A model generated the notes under the pieces. That model ran no database searches. It saw only the letters and a list, made by a program, of their open reading frames with translations, and was not told the origin of the DNA. Shown piece after piece: positions 24,169 through 32,704 of a stretch of DNA of 51,207 nt (its first letter is position 1; each line of letters begins with the position of its first letter). The stretch covers positions 1-51,207 of the forward strand of contig JAHJTW010000142.1 in the NCBI GenBank assembly GCA_018829565.1, read 5' to 3'. Made by a program: the position numbers and the translations under genes. Source of the DNA: a bacterium (GTDB taxonomy: Bacteria; Krumholzibacteriota; Krumholzibacteriia; LZORAL124-64-63).

Positions 24169-24894
24169 CTACCGGAACAGGGCCTTGACCTCGCCGAAGG
24201 AAGCGTCCTGGGAGGGAATGACCGTGTCGGCGTAGAAGATGATGTTGTCGTAGAACACGCCCGAGCCCTGGTACAGGGTGGCAAAGTTGCCGAAGCCGAA
24301 CTGGAGGAGCTGACCCACCAGCGAGGCGTCGATGTTGATGGTGATCGAGTAGGTCGACCAGGTGGACGGGATCGCCGTCATGTCCAGCTGGATGTTGTTG
24401 GTCGTGGCGTAGCCGGCGGCGGGGTTCAGGGTCTTGATGAAGGCCCAGGCCGTGGAGTCCAGTTCCAGGTTGCCCAGCTTGGCGTCGAAGACGAAGGTCC
24501 AGGTCTCGCCGACGTCGCCGGCGCCGATCGTCTGCTCCTGGAACAGGAGGGATTCGATGTGCGCGCCGTTGGCGTGGTCGGCGTTGTTGTAGTCGCTGAA
24601 GGCGACCAGCTGCTGCATGCCCTGGGACGCTCCGCCCTCGCCGGAGGCGATGGCGCTGAAGGCGGCGCCGTCGTTGGGAGCGGGGAACACGCCGTAGCCG
24701 TACCAGTAGGCCCAGTCCGGACCGAAGACGTTGGCGAAGACCAGCCAGCCGTCATTGCCCAGCGCGCCGGTGTCGGCCTGGTTCAAGCTCTCGAAGTCCT
24801 GGCTGTACCCGTTGATGGCCAGACCCGTGGCAGGAGCCATGCAGAGGATGGCTGCGACTGCGACCAGTGCGATAGCGCGAAGTTTCATTTTCAT
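24169..24894 (-). CDS. Secreted jelly-roll-like protein with SFGEVKALFR tail
   Basis: The 241-residue protein has a signal peptide (MKMKLRAIALVAVAAILCMA). A single beta-rich domain follows: GYSQDFESLNQ, GWLVFANVFG, WTFVFDAKLGNLEL, STYSITINIDASL and a closing GVFYDNIIFYAD strand. Such FESL...YDNI domains resemble carbohydrate-binding or PEP-CTERM-type exported proteins. The C-terminus SFGEVKALFR matches the end of the protein at 18005. The start may be either of two ATGs (24894 or 24888); GAGAGG lies upstream of both. Its promoter carries the same 31-base element as the beta-glucan locus, so it may belong to that regulon as a glucan-binding protein (inference). Confidence 0.75.
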   Translation of the reverse strand: MKMKLRAIALVAVAAILCMAPATGLAINGYSQDFESLNQADTGALGNDGWLVFANVFGPDWAYWYGYGVFPAPNDGAAFSAIASGEGGASQGMQQLVAFSDYNNADHANGAHIESLLFQEQTIGAGDVGETWTFVFDAKLGNLELDSTAWAFIKTLNPAAGYATTNNIQLDMTAIPSTWSTYSITINIDASLVGQLLQFGFGNFATLYQGSGVFYDNIIFYADTVIPSQDASFGEVKALFR

Positions 24895-25003
24895 TGACCT
24901 CTCGTTGAAGACGATCCCGTGGTTACCCTTGAATCCCGAGTCCTGTGGCGGCAACCTTGCGGGGCCCGCAGGCACGGCATTCCCTCACGATCCCAATGGA
25001 ACG

Positions 25004-25034
25004 ATTATAGACTATGTTCGGATTCCGAATCAAG
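25004..25034 (-). promoter_or_regulatory. Promoter with TTCGGA-n-TCCGAA operator (copy A)
   Basis: On the minus strand a -35 TTGATT (25033-25028) and a perfect -10 TATAAT (25009-25004) are 18 bases apart. The palindrome TTCGGATTCCGAA (25017-25029) fills the spacer. Of 31 positions, 27 are identical to the element at 31171-31201. It points at the gene ending at 24169. Confidence 0.75.
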
Positions 25035-25335
25035 TCCAAAATGCACGATTGTCGAGAAAATTTTCTGTCCGAAGAATGAAATTTCTCCCCTGAAGCCGAA
25101 ATCGAAGGATGCGAATTTATCATATTGTCATTCAAGGACTTACGATCGGCTGGCCCAGTGGGTGCCCTCGGCAGGTCGGCGAGGGCCCCCGCCGCTGCCG
25201 TGCCCCTTCACCCCGCAATGAGCGCGCTGCGACAGCCTCGGCCCGATTTCGGTTGCCGCTCAAAATCCGGTTGAAGGTCCCGAGGCACAGGAACGAGGTA
25301 GAGCCTGCCCAGCCCAGGGGTTTGAATTTTTATGA

Positions 25336-25365
25336 ACCAGCTGGGTTCGCAAGAACCCAGCTGGT
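25336..25365 (-). terminator. Perfect 13-base hairpin
   Basis: ACCAGCTGGGTTC and its exact complement flank a 4-base loop. It lies ten bases beyond the stop of the 40-codon minus-strand ORF. The minus-strand sequence that follows is AT-rich (TCATAAAAATT) but not a clean T-run. Confidence 0.5.
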
Positions 25366-25375
25366 GGATAATCAG

Positions 25376-25498
25376 TCAAAATAAATGGCATGCAGATCGC
25401 ACAATGATCGTCCTCGTCATCGCAGGCCAGGCTGACATTGCGGTTTGGAGGACAGCGAGAAACCCGGTCAACAATGCTTGAGGAATCCTGAATCTCAT
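25376..25498 (-). CDS. Possible small ORF or gene remnant (40 codons)
   Basis: The ORF has an ATG with GAGAGG seven bases upstream, an extended -10 (TGGTATAAT) about 47 bases upstream, and a hairpin just after the stop. Its N-terminus looks like a signal or membrane segment (IPQALLTGFLAVLQTAMSAW). It may be a real short peptide, or the truncated start of a lost exported protein. I recognise no family. Confidence 0.3.
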   Translation of the reverse strand: MRFRIPQALLTGFLAVLQTAMSAWPAMTRTIIVRSACHLF

Positions 25499-25544
25499 GG
25501 TCCAACCTCTCGGTCCCTGATATGAATTGGAATATGCGCCAATC

Positions 25545-25553
25545 ATTATACCA
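25545..25553 (-). promoter_or_regulatory. Extended -10 promoter element
   Basis: On the minus strand TGGTATAAT is a perfect extended -10. No good -35 is seen. It is placed to transcribe the 40-codon ORF at 25376-25498. Confidence 0.4.
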
Positions 25554-25758
25554 CGAAAATCCCCCGGGGGGCGCCCGCCCCCTCTCCAACGGCAGCCATT
25601 CATCACGAACCCGGGACCGAAACTAGCGTCCAGATGCGGGTTTCGCGCCTCTCAGGCAAAATATCGGCCAATCATTCAATCCGGCCCGACCGCAGGAGCG
25701 GAAGGTTCTTTTCGGATTTTTCCGCCGGAATCCTCATCTTGCCCCATGCCGAAAACAA

Positions 25759-25789
25759 CGGCCGCCGAACCTTTTGGGCTCGGCGGCCG
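25759..25789 (-). terminator. Terminator of the beta-glucan operon
   Basis: CGGCCGCCGA / TCGGCGGCCG is a 10-base stem with an 11-base loop, 20 bases after the stop of the gene ending at 25810. On the minus strand TTGTTTT follows. Confidence 0.75.
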
Positions 25790-25809
25790 ATCATTCGATG
25801 CCGAAAGAG

Positions 25810-27417
25810 TCACTTCAAGAGAGTCAGGGCCGCATTCGAAACGGCCTCCCCCGCCTCCAACCGCGCGAAGTACACGCCCCCCGGCACGCTGCGGCCGGCG
25901 TCGTCCCGCCCGTCCCAGGTCAGGGTCATGGTTCCCGCGGGAACCGCGGCGCCTTCGAGGAGCGAGCGGACCCGCCGCCCCCTCGCATCGAAGATCGCAA
26001 GGTCGACCGCCACCGCAGAGGAGACCTCGAACGACAGGACCGTCCGCGGATTGAACGGATTGGGCGCCGCCTGCAGCAGGCGGACGCCGGACACCGGCGA
26101 TGCGGGTCGGCCATCCTCGACCGCCGAGACCACACCCGCGGGCACGAACCTGAAGTCGCTGAAGACCACTTCCTGGTCGGCGGCCGGCGAACCCGCGATG
26201 CGCCACAGGTTCAGGTGCAGGCGCGGCTGTTCGGGCCGGGGGATGTGCGGCCCCGTGTAGGTCCAGGCGTGGACCATCGTCCCGGGCCCCTCGTCGCCCG
26301 GGCCTCCCCGCCACACCCGGTACTCCACCCGGTCGGCCAGCCAGCGCATGGCGTGGCTCACGATCTCCCCCTCGGCGAAGACCGGATCGAAACGGCTGAT
26401 GTTACCCGGCCAGTCGTAGGGCTGGGCCACGAACTGCGCGAGATCGTTCGCAGGATCCTGCCAGCGGCTGTACTCGATGTCGATCTCGTTGTAGGCGTTC
26501 CACCAGGTGTAGGCGTAGTCGTAGCAGGGGCCGTATTCCCACAGGAACAGGCCGAGCACCGCCTGGGGATCGAGGGTGTCCAGGCGTCCCACCGTCGTCA
26601 GGACGTAGTCCCCGTAGCCGAGGGCCTCCTCCAGGACCACTTCGGTGCTGGTCCAGGTGCCGCTGCGGAGGCTCAGGGTCAGGTGCAGGTCGCCCGCGCC
26701 GTCCACCCAGACGCATTCGGGCGAATCGGAGAAGACGTTGGGCCCCGGCCCGTAGTACCCCGGACCCTTGACGCGCCAGGTACGTCCGGCGAAATCCAGG
26801 GCGGTGCCCCCGGTGAAGTCGGTCCACTGGACGTCGTCCTGGGTCGGCGGGCTGGTGCTGGTGAAGGTGACCTGGTCGAAGATGACGTCGCTGGAGGGAT
26901 CAACGGGGCTCTGCAGCACGCCCAGCAGGAGCCGGGCCTTCACCGTACCTGCAGGCGCGGGGCTGCTCGTCACCGAGAAGTCGAGGTACTCGTCGGTCGG
27001 TGAGGCGGCCCCGGCCACCGAGAACGAATCGTAGGAGATCAGGCCGCCGGCCGCATCGCGCCACTCGACGTTGACCAGGGCCGCATTCTGGCCGACCAGG
27101 GGTCTTGAAGCCGGGTGCCGGACGTTCCCCGTGACGACCCAGCTCTCCCCGGGGACACAATCCTGGGCCTGCCAGTAGCCGGAGACGGCCCAGTCCCCCG
27201 TGTCCGGGCCGCTGACCCGGGCCGCCTGGTGACCGTGGCTCGCCATCATCGTGGCCCCGAACGCACCGAACTGCTCCCAGCCCCCGAACACCGACCCGCC
27301 GGTCCCACCGATCTCGAAGCTGGGATTGCTGAGGATGCACTGGCCGGCCGCCGGGCTTGCGGCAGCAAGCGCAAGACCCAGAGCAAGAGCCGCCCGGGAA
27401 ACAGGAAAGGAATTCAC
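25810..27417 (-). CDS. Secreted GH16-type glucanase with FlgD-like C-terminal domain
   Basis: The 535-residue protein has a signal peptide (VNSFPVSRAALALGLALAAA). An N-terminal beta-sandwich of about residues 27-188 is of carbohydrate-binding type (CILSNPSFEIGG...VIFDQVTF). Residues about 195-430 form a GH16-like catalytic domain with YNEIDIEYSRW, whose E311, D313 and E315 are the GH16 catalytic pattern. A FlgD-like sorting or Ig domain closes it (AAPNPFNPRTVLSF...GVYFARLEAG). The GTG start at 27417 has GGAGG five bases upstream. It starts 20 bases after the phosphorylase gene, so the two form an operon. The likely substrate is beta-1,3- or mixed beta-glucan, by family and context. Confidence 0.82.
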   Translation of the reverse strand: MNSFPVSRAALALGLALAAASPAAGQCILSNPSFEIGGTGGSVFGGWEQFGAFGATMMASHGHQAARVSGPDTGDWAVSGYWQAQDCVPGESWVVTGNVRHPASRPLVGQNAALVNVEWRDAAGGLISYDSFSVAGAASPTDEYLDFSVTSSPAPAGTVKARLLLGVLQSPVDPSSDVIFDQVTFTSTSPPTQDDVQWTDFTGGTALDFAGRTWRVKGPGYYGPGPNVFSDSPECVWVDGAGDLHLTLSLRSGTWTSTEVVLEEALGYGDYVLTTVGRLDTLDPQAVLGLFLWEYGPCYDYAYTWWNAYNEIDIEYSRWQDPANDLAQFVAQPYDWPGNISRFDPVFAEGEIVSHAMRWLADRVEYRVWRGGPGDEGPGTMVHAWTYTGPHIPRPEQPRLHLNLWRIAGSPAADQEVVFSDFRFVPAGVVSAVEDGRPASPVSGVRLLQAAPNPFNPRTVLSFEVSSAVAVDLAIFDARGRRVRSLLEGAAVPAGTMTLTWDGRDDAGRSVPGGVYFARLEAGEAVSNAALTLLK

Positions 27418-27437
27418 GGCAACCTCCCAAAGGAGGA

Positions 27438-30400
27438 TCAGACCCTGGTGAGGCGATCCTTCGGAACGGCGACCCACAGCGACCGGACGCGGCCCGTCCG
27501 GCCGAAGACCGCCGCGGTCGTGGCGGCGTCCAGCCGGTCGCCGGTGTTCACGCGCGTCGTGCCGTTCACGAATTCGGCGGTGATCACGGGGCCGTCCTCG
27601 GTGAGCTGGTAGACCACGGGCACCTGGCACAGGGTGAAAGCGAGGCTTCCCGGCTCCAGCAGCAGGGAGTTCTCCCGGCCGTCGACGTCGAAGTAGCGGA
27701 ACTCGCGGTCGGTCCCCAGGAACTCCTCCGGACCGAGCAGGCCGGGGCGGAAACAGGCGACCCCGTCCTCGATGCAGATGCCCAGCTCGCCCCGGCGGGT
27801 GAGGATCTCCTCCTTCACCTGGCCGGTCATGCCCGGCTGCTTGGCGCCGCCGCTCGCGGGCGTGTGCGAGTAGGGATCGGTGGGAAAAGCTCCGTACTCG
27901 GTGACCGACTTCTCGTAGCCGATGCCCGCACGGATGCGGAAGTACATGCGGGCCAGGTCATTCGTCACCCCGGGATCGGCATCCCCCGCGACGGCCCGTT
28001 GCCAGGTCTCCTGGACCGCCAGCAGCAGCTTGGCCACCATGTGCCAGTAGATGCAGCCCAGGCCCTCGTACCCGTACATGGCTCCCGACCGCCCGGTGTA
28101 GGCCCGGTGGCGGAACACCTCCTCGTAGAGATCGAGGACAGCCTGCCGGTCCCGGGAAACGGCGGTGCTCCACCGGGGGTCGGCCCCCAGCCCGTCCAGG
28201 GCAGCCTCGAGGTCCTTCGCGTTCCCGAGCGAGGCGTTGAACCGCAGGACCCCTTCGGCGTCGCGCACTAACAGCGAACGGTCCTCCTCGGCTAGCAGAT
28301 CGACCAGCAGAGCCACCCGCTCCGCCGATCCGGCCGGCACGGTATTCTTCTCGAGGAACCCGGGCAGCTCGCGCTCCGGGTAGAGGATGAAGCTGCGCTG
28401 ATCGGGCCGATACAGGCGGCTCGCGAACAGGCGCTCCAGGATGGCCAGGGATTCGCCCGGATCCAGGACGCCCGAGGTGAGGGCGGCCACCTGTCCCTCG
28501 AGCATCTCGTACAGATGCTGCACCTCCGCACCGTCGCCATCCGGATCCGCGTCGAGCAGGTTGTAGGTGTGGAAGAGTCCGTCTGGACGCCGGTTGGCGG
28601 CGATGCCGCGGTCGATCACCTCCAGGGCGGCGCGGCAGGCCGCAACCACGCGGCCGACGGGCAGCGCCGTCTTCCCGCTGAACCCGCCCGCGTAGACCTT
28701 GTCCCGGTAACGGGAGAACGTCTCGCCGAAAGCATCCAGCAGCTCCCGCCGCTGCTTCGAGGTCAAGGCGCCGGCGGCGGTCAGTTCCCGGGCCTCGTCG
28801 AGGGCCGCGGCGATCCCGTCGAACCAGGCGACGACCTCGGCGCTCACCGGAAGCCTCTCCTGCTTCCGTCCTTCGAGCAGGTCGGCCAGGAAGGCCAGGT
28901 ACCGGCGCAGGTGGCAGAGCGTGACCACCGAGACGCCGCCTCCGGCCAGGGCGTTGTTGGCGTCGTTCCATTCGGGCCGCTGGGTGTTCATCCAGATGCC
29001 CGCGTCGCAGACCAGGTTCGACAGCTTGGCCAGGGCGGGGACCAGCAGCTTCTCCAGCAGGTTGGCGTGGTAGACCTCGCCGTCGGGCCCGGCGACCAGC
29101 TTGCCGTCGGTGCCGTGTCCATCCACCCGGGCGGCGATGCGCGCGTCGAGTTCCGCGTCGAACACGATGGTCGAGCGGGGATCCCGCAGCAGGTCCGCGT
29201 AGGGCTTGATGCGGTAGGGAACGTCGGCGTAGCTGAAGATCTCGGCCTCCAGCATCCCGGCCAGGCCCTCCGGATCGTGGCGGTCCCAGGCTTCCAGCAG
29301 CTTCAACAGGTAGATGATCTGGTGATCGCCCCAGTAGCCGATGTTGCTCCAGGGATCGTCGGGCGAGACGGACTCCCAGTCCACTCCGTTGCGGTCGATA
29401 CGGTAGGGATTGAACCCGTCCCGCGTCGAGGCGTTGACGAACTTGGCCACGATGTTGGGCAGGAACCCGGGGAACGCGGTGCAGAGGGCTTCCCAGTTCT
29501 GGAAGATGTCCCGCCAGTTGCCCTCGTAGCTCAGGAGGCGTTCGCCTTCGCCGTTGCGCACGCGGATGGCGAATCGGTTCCAGGGCCGGCTCGGATCGCC
29601 GTGGCGCCGCCCGAAGTGGAGCGGCAGGTATTCCAGGCACAGGCGGATGAAGTCCGCGTCCCCCGTGGCCCGGGCACGGGCGATCAGGTCGTCCACGGTC
29701 ACCGGATCAGGCAGCGCCACGATCGCGGCGCGCCGGCGCTCGGCCACGGCGGAATTGCGGACCTGCAGGAAATCGGTGAAATCCCCCACCGGCACGTCGT
29801 AGTTGGCGGCGAAGACCCCGCCCCTCATGTTGTTGAACAGCACGTTGGCGAAGTGGTGGACCCAGACCGCCGGGGCACCGGTCACCTGGAGGCCGTCCGC
29901 GCTGGCCACGTAACGCCGCAGGTTCCGGTCCGCCTCCCTCAGGCCCGTGGTCAGGCGGCCCGGCAAATCCTCGTCAGCGATGAGGAGTTTCCGCAACTCG
30001 CCCAGCTGAGCATGATCCCGGCCGGTGTCGGCCGCCAGGTACCATTCCTCCGCTTCGAGGGCATCGAGATCCACCCCGAAGCTGATCAGATAGTTGCCCC
30101 GGGACCCGTTAAGAACCTCATCGGGTGCGATCACCTCGCCTCTGCGGAAGCCGGCCACCGCATCCAGGGACAGATGGATCCGGTAGCTTTCCAGACCGCA
30201 ACACCAGACGGTGTTGGCCCGCAGCACTTCCACCGCCTCGGCCCGGTCGGTGATCCCGGCGGTCAGGGAGAAGATCCCCATTCCGGTCTCGGGATCGACC
30301 TCGGATTTCTTGTAGGCGTCCACCAGGTTCGGCGCCTGCTGGTAGAGACCCAGCGGAGCCCCGAAGGGCAGGATGTTCCGCAGCCCGTCAAGGACCATCG

Positions 30401-30929
30401 CCCGGATGGGCGTGTCGTTCAGATTGGCGAGCGCCGCGGACCGCACCCAGCCGTAACGGTCGCAGGCGGCCCAGCCGTAGCGGAACGCCATGCCGTGCCC
30501 GTGGTGGATCTCCTCGAAGACGATCCGGTTCCCGGTGGCGGTCTTGTAGAGGTTGCGTTCGACAAGGGGAGATTCGGTGATCCCGGCGGTGAACGGTTCC
30601 CACAGCAGGGGCTCCAGGCCGGGATGTTCGATGCGGACCAGGGTGAGCGGACCGGTATGATGGTGCGCATCGTGGAGCTGGTCGACGGTCAGATAGGGGA
30701 ACAGGCTGCCTTCGGCGTCGACCCGTCCTGCGGTGAGGCCGCCGCCCGAGGCGATGAACATCCACAGATCGGTGTCGCTGGGGATGCTGGCCAGGAAGGG
30801 GGGCATCTCGGAAAAATTCGCGATCAGGTAGCATACTTCGCCGTCGAGGACCGTGAATCGCCCGCCGGGGCCGGTCGACCTGTTCCTGGTCGGGACCGTG
30901 CGCAGGTCCTGTTGGGGCCTACCCTTCAT
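27438..30929 (-). CDS. GH149/GH94-type beta-glucan phosphorylase
   Basis: This 1163-residue cytosolic protein (no signal peptide) belongs to the cellobiose-phosphorylase-like superfamily. Visible motifs include LLSYEGNWRDIFQNWEAL, NPYRIDRNGVDWE, GYWGDHQIIYLLKLLE, RPEWNDANNALAGGG (catalytic Asp region) and YGYEGLGCIYWHMVAKLLLA. Its length exceeds GH94 (about 800) and fits GH149, known for beta-1,3-oligoglucan phosphorylases that release glucose-1-phosphate. I prefer GH149 from memory of the WNDANN variant; a sequence comparison would settle it. The ATG at 30929 has GGAGG seven bases upstream. It leads an operon with the secreted GH16 and is divergent from the GH1 gene. Confidence 0.8.
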   Translation of the reverse strand: MKGRPQQDLRTVPTRNRSTGPGGRFTVLDGEVCYLIANFSEMPPFLASIPSDTDLWMFIASGGGLTAGRVDAEGSLFPYLTVDQLHDAHHHTGPLTLVRIEHPGLEPLLWEPFTAGITESPLVERNLYKTATGNRIVFEEIHHGHGMAFRYGWAACDRYGWVRSAALANLNDTPIRAMVLDGLRNILPFGAPLGLYQQAPNLVDAYKKSEVDPETGMGIFSLTAGITDRAEAVEVLRANTVWCCGLESYRIHLSLDAVAGFRRGEVIAPDEVLNGSRGNYLISFGVDLDALEAEEWYLAADTGRDHAQLGELRKLLIADEDLPGRLTTGLREADRNLRRYVASADGLQVTGAPAVWVHHFANVLFNNMRGGVFAANYDVPVGDFTDFLQVRNSAVAERRRAAIVALPDPVTVDDLIARARATGDADFIRLCLEYLPLHFGRRHGDPSRPWNRFAIRVRNGEGERLLSYEGNWRDIFQNWEALCTAFPGFLPNIVAKFVNASTRDGFNPYRIDRNGVDWESVSPDDPWSNIGYWGDHQIIYLLKLLEAWDRHDPEGLAGMLEAEIFSYADVPYRIKPYADLLRDPRSTIVFDAELDARIAARVDGHGTDGKLVAGPDGEVYHANLLEKLLVPALAKLSNLVCDAGIWMNTQRPEWNDANNALAGGGVSVVTLCHLRRYLAFLADLLEGRKQERLPVSAEVVAWFDGIAAALDEARELTAAGALTSKQRRELLDAFGETFSRYRDKVYAGGFSGKTALPVGRVVAACRAALEVIDRGIAANRRPDGLFHTYNLLDADPDGDGAEVQHLYEMLEGQVAALTSGVLDPGESLAILERLFASRLYRPDQRSFILYPERELPGFLEKNTVPAGSAERVALLVDLLAEEDRSLLVRDAEGVLRFNASLGNAKDLEAALDGLGADPRWSTAVSRDRQAVLDLYEEVFRHRAYTGRSGAMYGYEGLGCIYWHMVAKLLLAVQETWQRAVAGDADPGVTNDLARMYFRIRAGIGYEKSVTEYGAFPTDPYSHTPASGGAKQPGMTGQVKEEILTRRGELGICIEDGVACFRPGLLGPEEFLGTDREFRYFDVDGRENSLLLEPGSLAFTLCQVPVVYQLTEDGPVITAEFVNGTTRVNTGDRLDAATTAAVFGRTGRVRSLWVAVPKDRLTRV

Positions 30930-31153
30930 GCGTGATCCTCCGCTCGGCGGCGATGGAGAATGGGAAGGACTTTCCCTCATCCCCAGCCGGGATGGACGAC
31001 CGGTTGGACTTCATGGGAAGCCCTCCCACAATGATCACACCAAAAAACAAATTTCAACCATCCTGTTTTGACTGATGGCCCAGGGCCAGCATTCCCGCCC
31101 GGGATCGAATTCTCCGGTTGCCGGGTTACCCAGCCATCGACGAGAATGCCCTC

Positions 31154-31182
31154 TTGACACTGTTGCAAGTATTATACACTAT
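31154..31182 (+). promoter_or_regulatory. Promoter of the GH1 gene
   Basis: TTGACA (31154-31159) is followed after 17 bases by CACTAT (31177-31182). The 17-base palindrome at 31182-31198 lies at the expected start site. The -10 is imperfect. Confidence 0.45.
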
Positions 31183-31201
31183 GTTCGGAGTCCGAACAAA
31201 G
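31171..31201 (-). promoter_or_regulatory. Divergent promoter with TGTTCGGA-g-TCCGAACA operator (copy B)
   Basis: On the minus strand TATAAT (31176-31171) is preceded by an 18-base spacer and a weak -35, TTTGTT. The spacer carries the perfect 17-base palindrome TGTTCGGAGTCCGAACA (31182-31198). It matches copy A at 27 of 31 positions. From here it can govern both the phosphorylase operon (minus) and the GH1 gene (plus). Confidence 0.75.
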
Positions 31202-31224
31202 GAAATTTCGGGGGTGGGTAACTC

Positions 31225-32601
31225 GTGGCGAAACATCACTTTCCCGGGGAATTCCTCTGGGGCACCGCGACCAGCGCCCAGCAGATCGAGGGTGGCCGGC
31301 ATGAGGGCGGGCGAGGCGAGTCCATCTGGGATCGCTTTGCAACCCTTCCGGGCAAGATAGCCGACGGCTCCCGCCCCGACATGACTTGCGACCACTTCAA
31401 CCGGTGGCAAGAAGATCTCGACCTGATGACCAGCCTGGGGATGGGGGCGTACCGATTCTCAATTTCCTGGCCCCGGATCCTTCCCGCCGGGCGCGGAAAG
31501 GTCAACCCAGCGGGGCTCGACTTCTATGACAAGCTTGTCGACGGTCTGCTGGAAGCCGGCATCCAGCCCTTCCCCACCCTGTACCACTGGGACCTTCCCC
31601 AGGTTTTGCAGGATGAAGGGGGCTGGGCGGAACGCGGCATCATCGACGCCTTCACCGAATACACCACCGCCGTCGCCAGGCGGCTTGGCGACCGGGTCAC
31701 CCGCTGGACCACCCACAACGAACCCTGGTGCATCGCCACCCTCGGACACGAGGAGGGGCACCACGCTCCCGGACACACCGACCCCGCCGAGAGCCTGCGC
31801 GTGGCCCACCACCTGCTCCTGTCCCACGGCTTGTCCACCGCCGTCATCCGCAACGAAGTTCCCTCAGCCGAGGTCGGGATCGTCCTGATCCATTGCCCGG
31901 CCATGCCTGCTTCCCCGACCGATGCGGACGTTGACGCCGCCCGCTGGTTCGACGGGTTCTTCAACCGCTGGTATCTGGACCCCCTCTTCAGAGGCCGCTA
32001 TCCCGAGGACGCAGTCTGGGACCGCGTGGAGCGCGGCCACCTGCTTGGCTCGGACCTGCCCTTCCTCCATGACGGCGATCTGGAGATCATCGCCGCCCCC
32101 CTGGACTTCCTGGGCCTGAACTACTACAGCCGGAACGTCATGCGGATGGGCCGGGAGGGCAGGCCGGAAGCCGTGGCCGTCGCACCTGTCGAGGAACGGA
32201 CCACCATGGGCTGGGAGGTCTATCCCCAGGGTCTCGAGGACAGCCTGTTGCGCGTTCATCGCGACTATGCTCCCGGCTCCATCTACGTCACCGAGAACGG
32301 GGCGGCCTACACGGACCCGGCGCCGGTCGCCGGCCGCATCGCCGATCCGCGGCGCATCGCCTACCTCCGCAGCCACCTGCTGGCGGTCCACCGGGCTATC
32401 GCCGCCGGCGTCCCGGTTCGCGGCTACTTCGCCTGGTCCTTGCTCGACAACTTCGAGTGGGGACATGGATTCGAGCAGACCTTCGGCCTGTGCGCCCTTG
32501 ATCCGGACACCCTGGACCGGATTCCCAAGGACAGCGCTTTCTGGTATCGCGATGCTGCGATGGCCAACGCCGTCGACGACGGCGAAGACCCCGCCCCTTG
32601 A
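31225..32601 (+). CDS. GH1 beta-glucosidase
   Basis: This 458-residue cytosolic glycoside hydrolase family 1 enzyme hydrolyses beta-glucosides and short beta-glucans to glucose. The N-terminal signature FPGEFLWGTATSAQQIEG is complete. The acid/base is E166 in TTHNEPW and the nucleophile E357 in YVTENGAAY. The late WSLLDNFEWGHGF segment that lines the sugar site is also present. The start codon is GTG at 31225, with a weak ribosome site. It is divergent from the phosphorylase gene and shares its operator region, which suggests joint regulation. Confidence 0.95.
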   Translation: MAKHHFPGEFLWGTATSAQQIEGGRHEGGRGESIWDRFATLPGKIADGSRPDMTCDHFNRWQEDLDLMTSLGMGAYRFSISWPRILPAGRGKVNPAGLDFYDKLVDGLLEAGIQPFPTLYHWDLPQVLQDEGGWAERGIIDAFTEYTTAVARRLGDRVTRWTTHNEPWCIATLGHEEGHHAPGHTDPAESLRVAHHLLLSHGLSTAVIRNEVPSAEVGIVLIHCPAMPASPTDADVDAARWFDGFFNRWYLDPLFRGRYPEDAVWDRVERGHLLGSDLPFLHDGDLEIIAAPLDFLGLNYYSRNVMRMGREGRPEAVAVAPVEERTTMGWEVYPQGLEDSLLRVHRDYAPGSIYVTENGAAYTDPAPVAGRIADPRRIAYLRSHLLAVHRAIAAGVPVRGYFAWSLLDNFEWGHGFEQTFGLCALDPDTLDRIPKDSAFWYRDAAMANAVDDGEDPAP

Positions 32602-32638
32602 GGTTCGCTTTTCCCGCCCCGATGGTGTTGACGGACAA

Positions 32639-32662
32639 CGGCCCGGTCACAAGACCGGGCCG
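32639..32662. terminator. Bidirectional hairpin terminator
   Basis: CGGCCCGGTC / GACCGGGCCG is a 10-base stem with an ACAA loop, between the GH1 stop (32601, plus) and the stop at 32705 (minus). It has no T-run. Confidence 0.6.
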
Positions 32663-32704
32663 CTGGTCATCGGCGCCGCCCTCCGCATCGGACCATCATC
32701 CGGG

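Larger units (their letters stand above)
24895..25809. other. Gene-poor 0.9 kb stretch
   Basis: No long conserved protein is encoded here. It holds a promoter/operator (25004-25034), a 40-codon ORF with its own signals (25376-25498), two hairpins (25336-25365, 25759-25789) and AT-rich patches. CCAATCATT occurs twice, at about 25539 and 25671. GC content falls well below that of the neighbours around 25000-25130 and 25320-25560. Confidence 0.6.

Noticed and set aside
25336..25365. Terminal inverted repeat of an insertion sequence
   Set aside because: It is a tight hairpin with a 4-base loop. No transposase gene and no second copy are found nearby.
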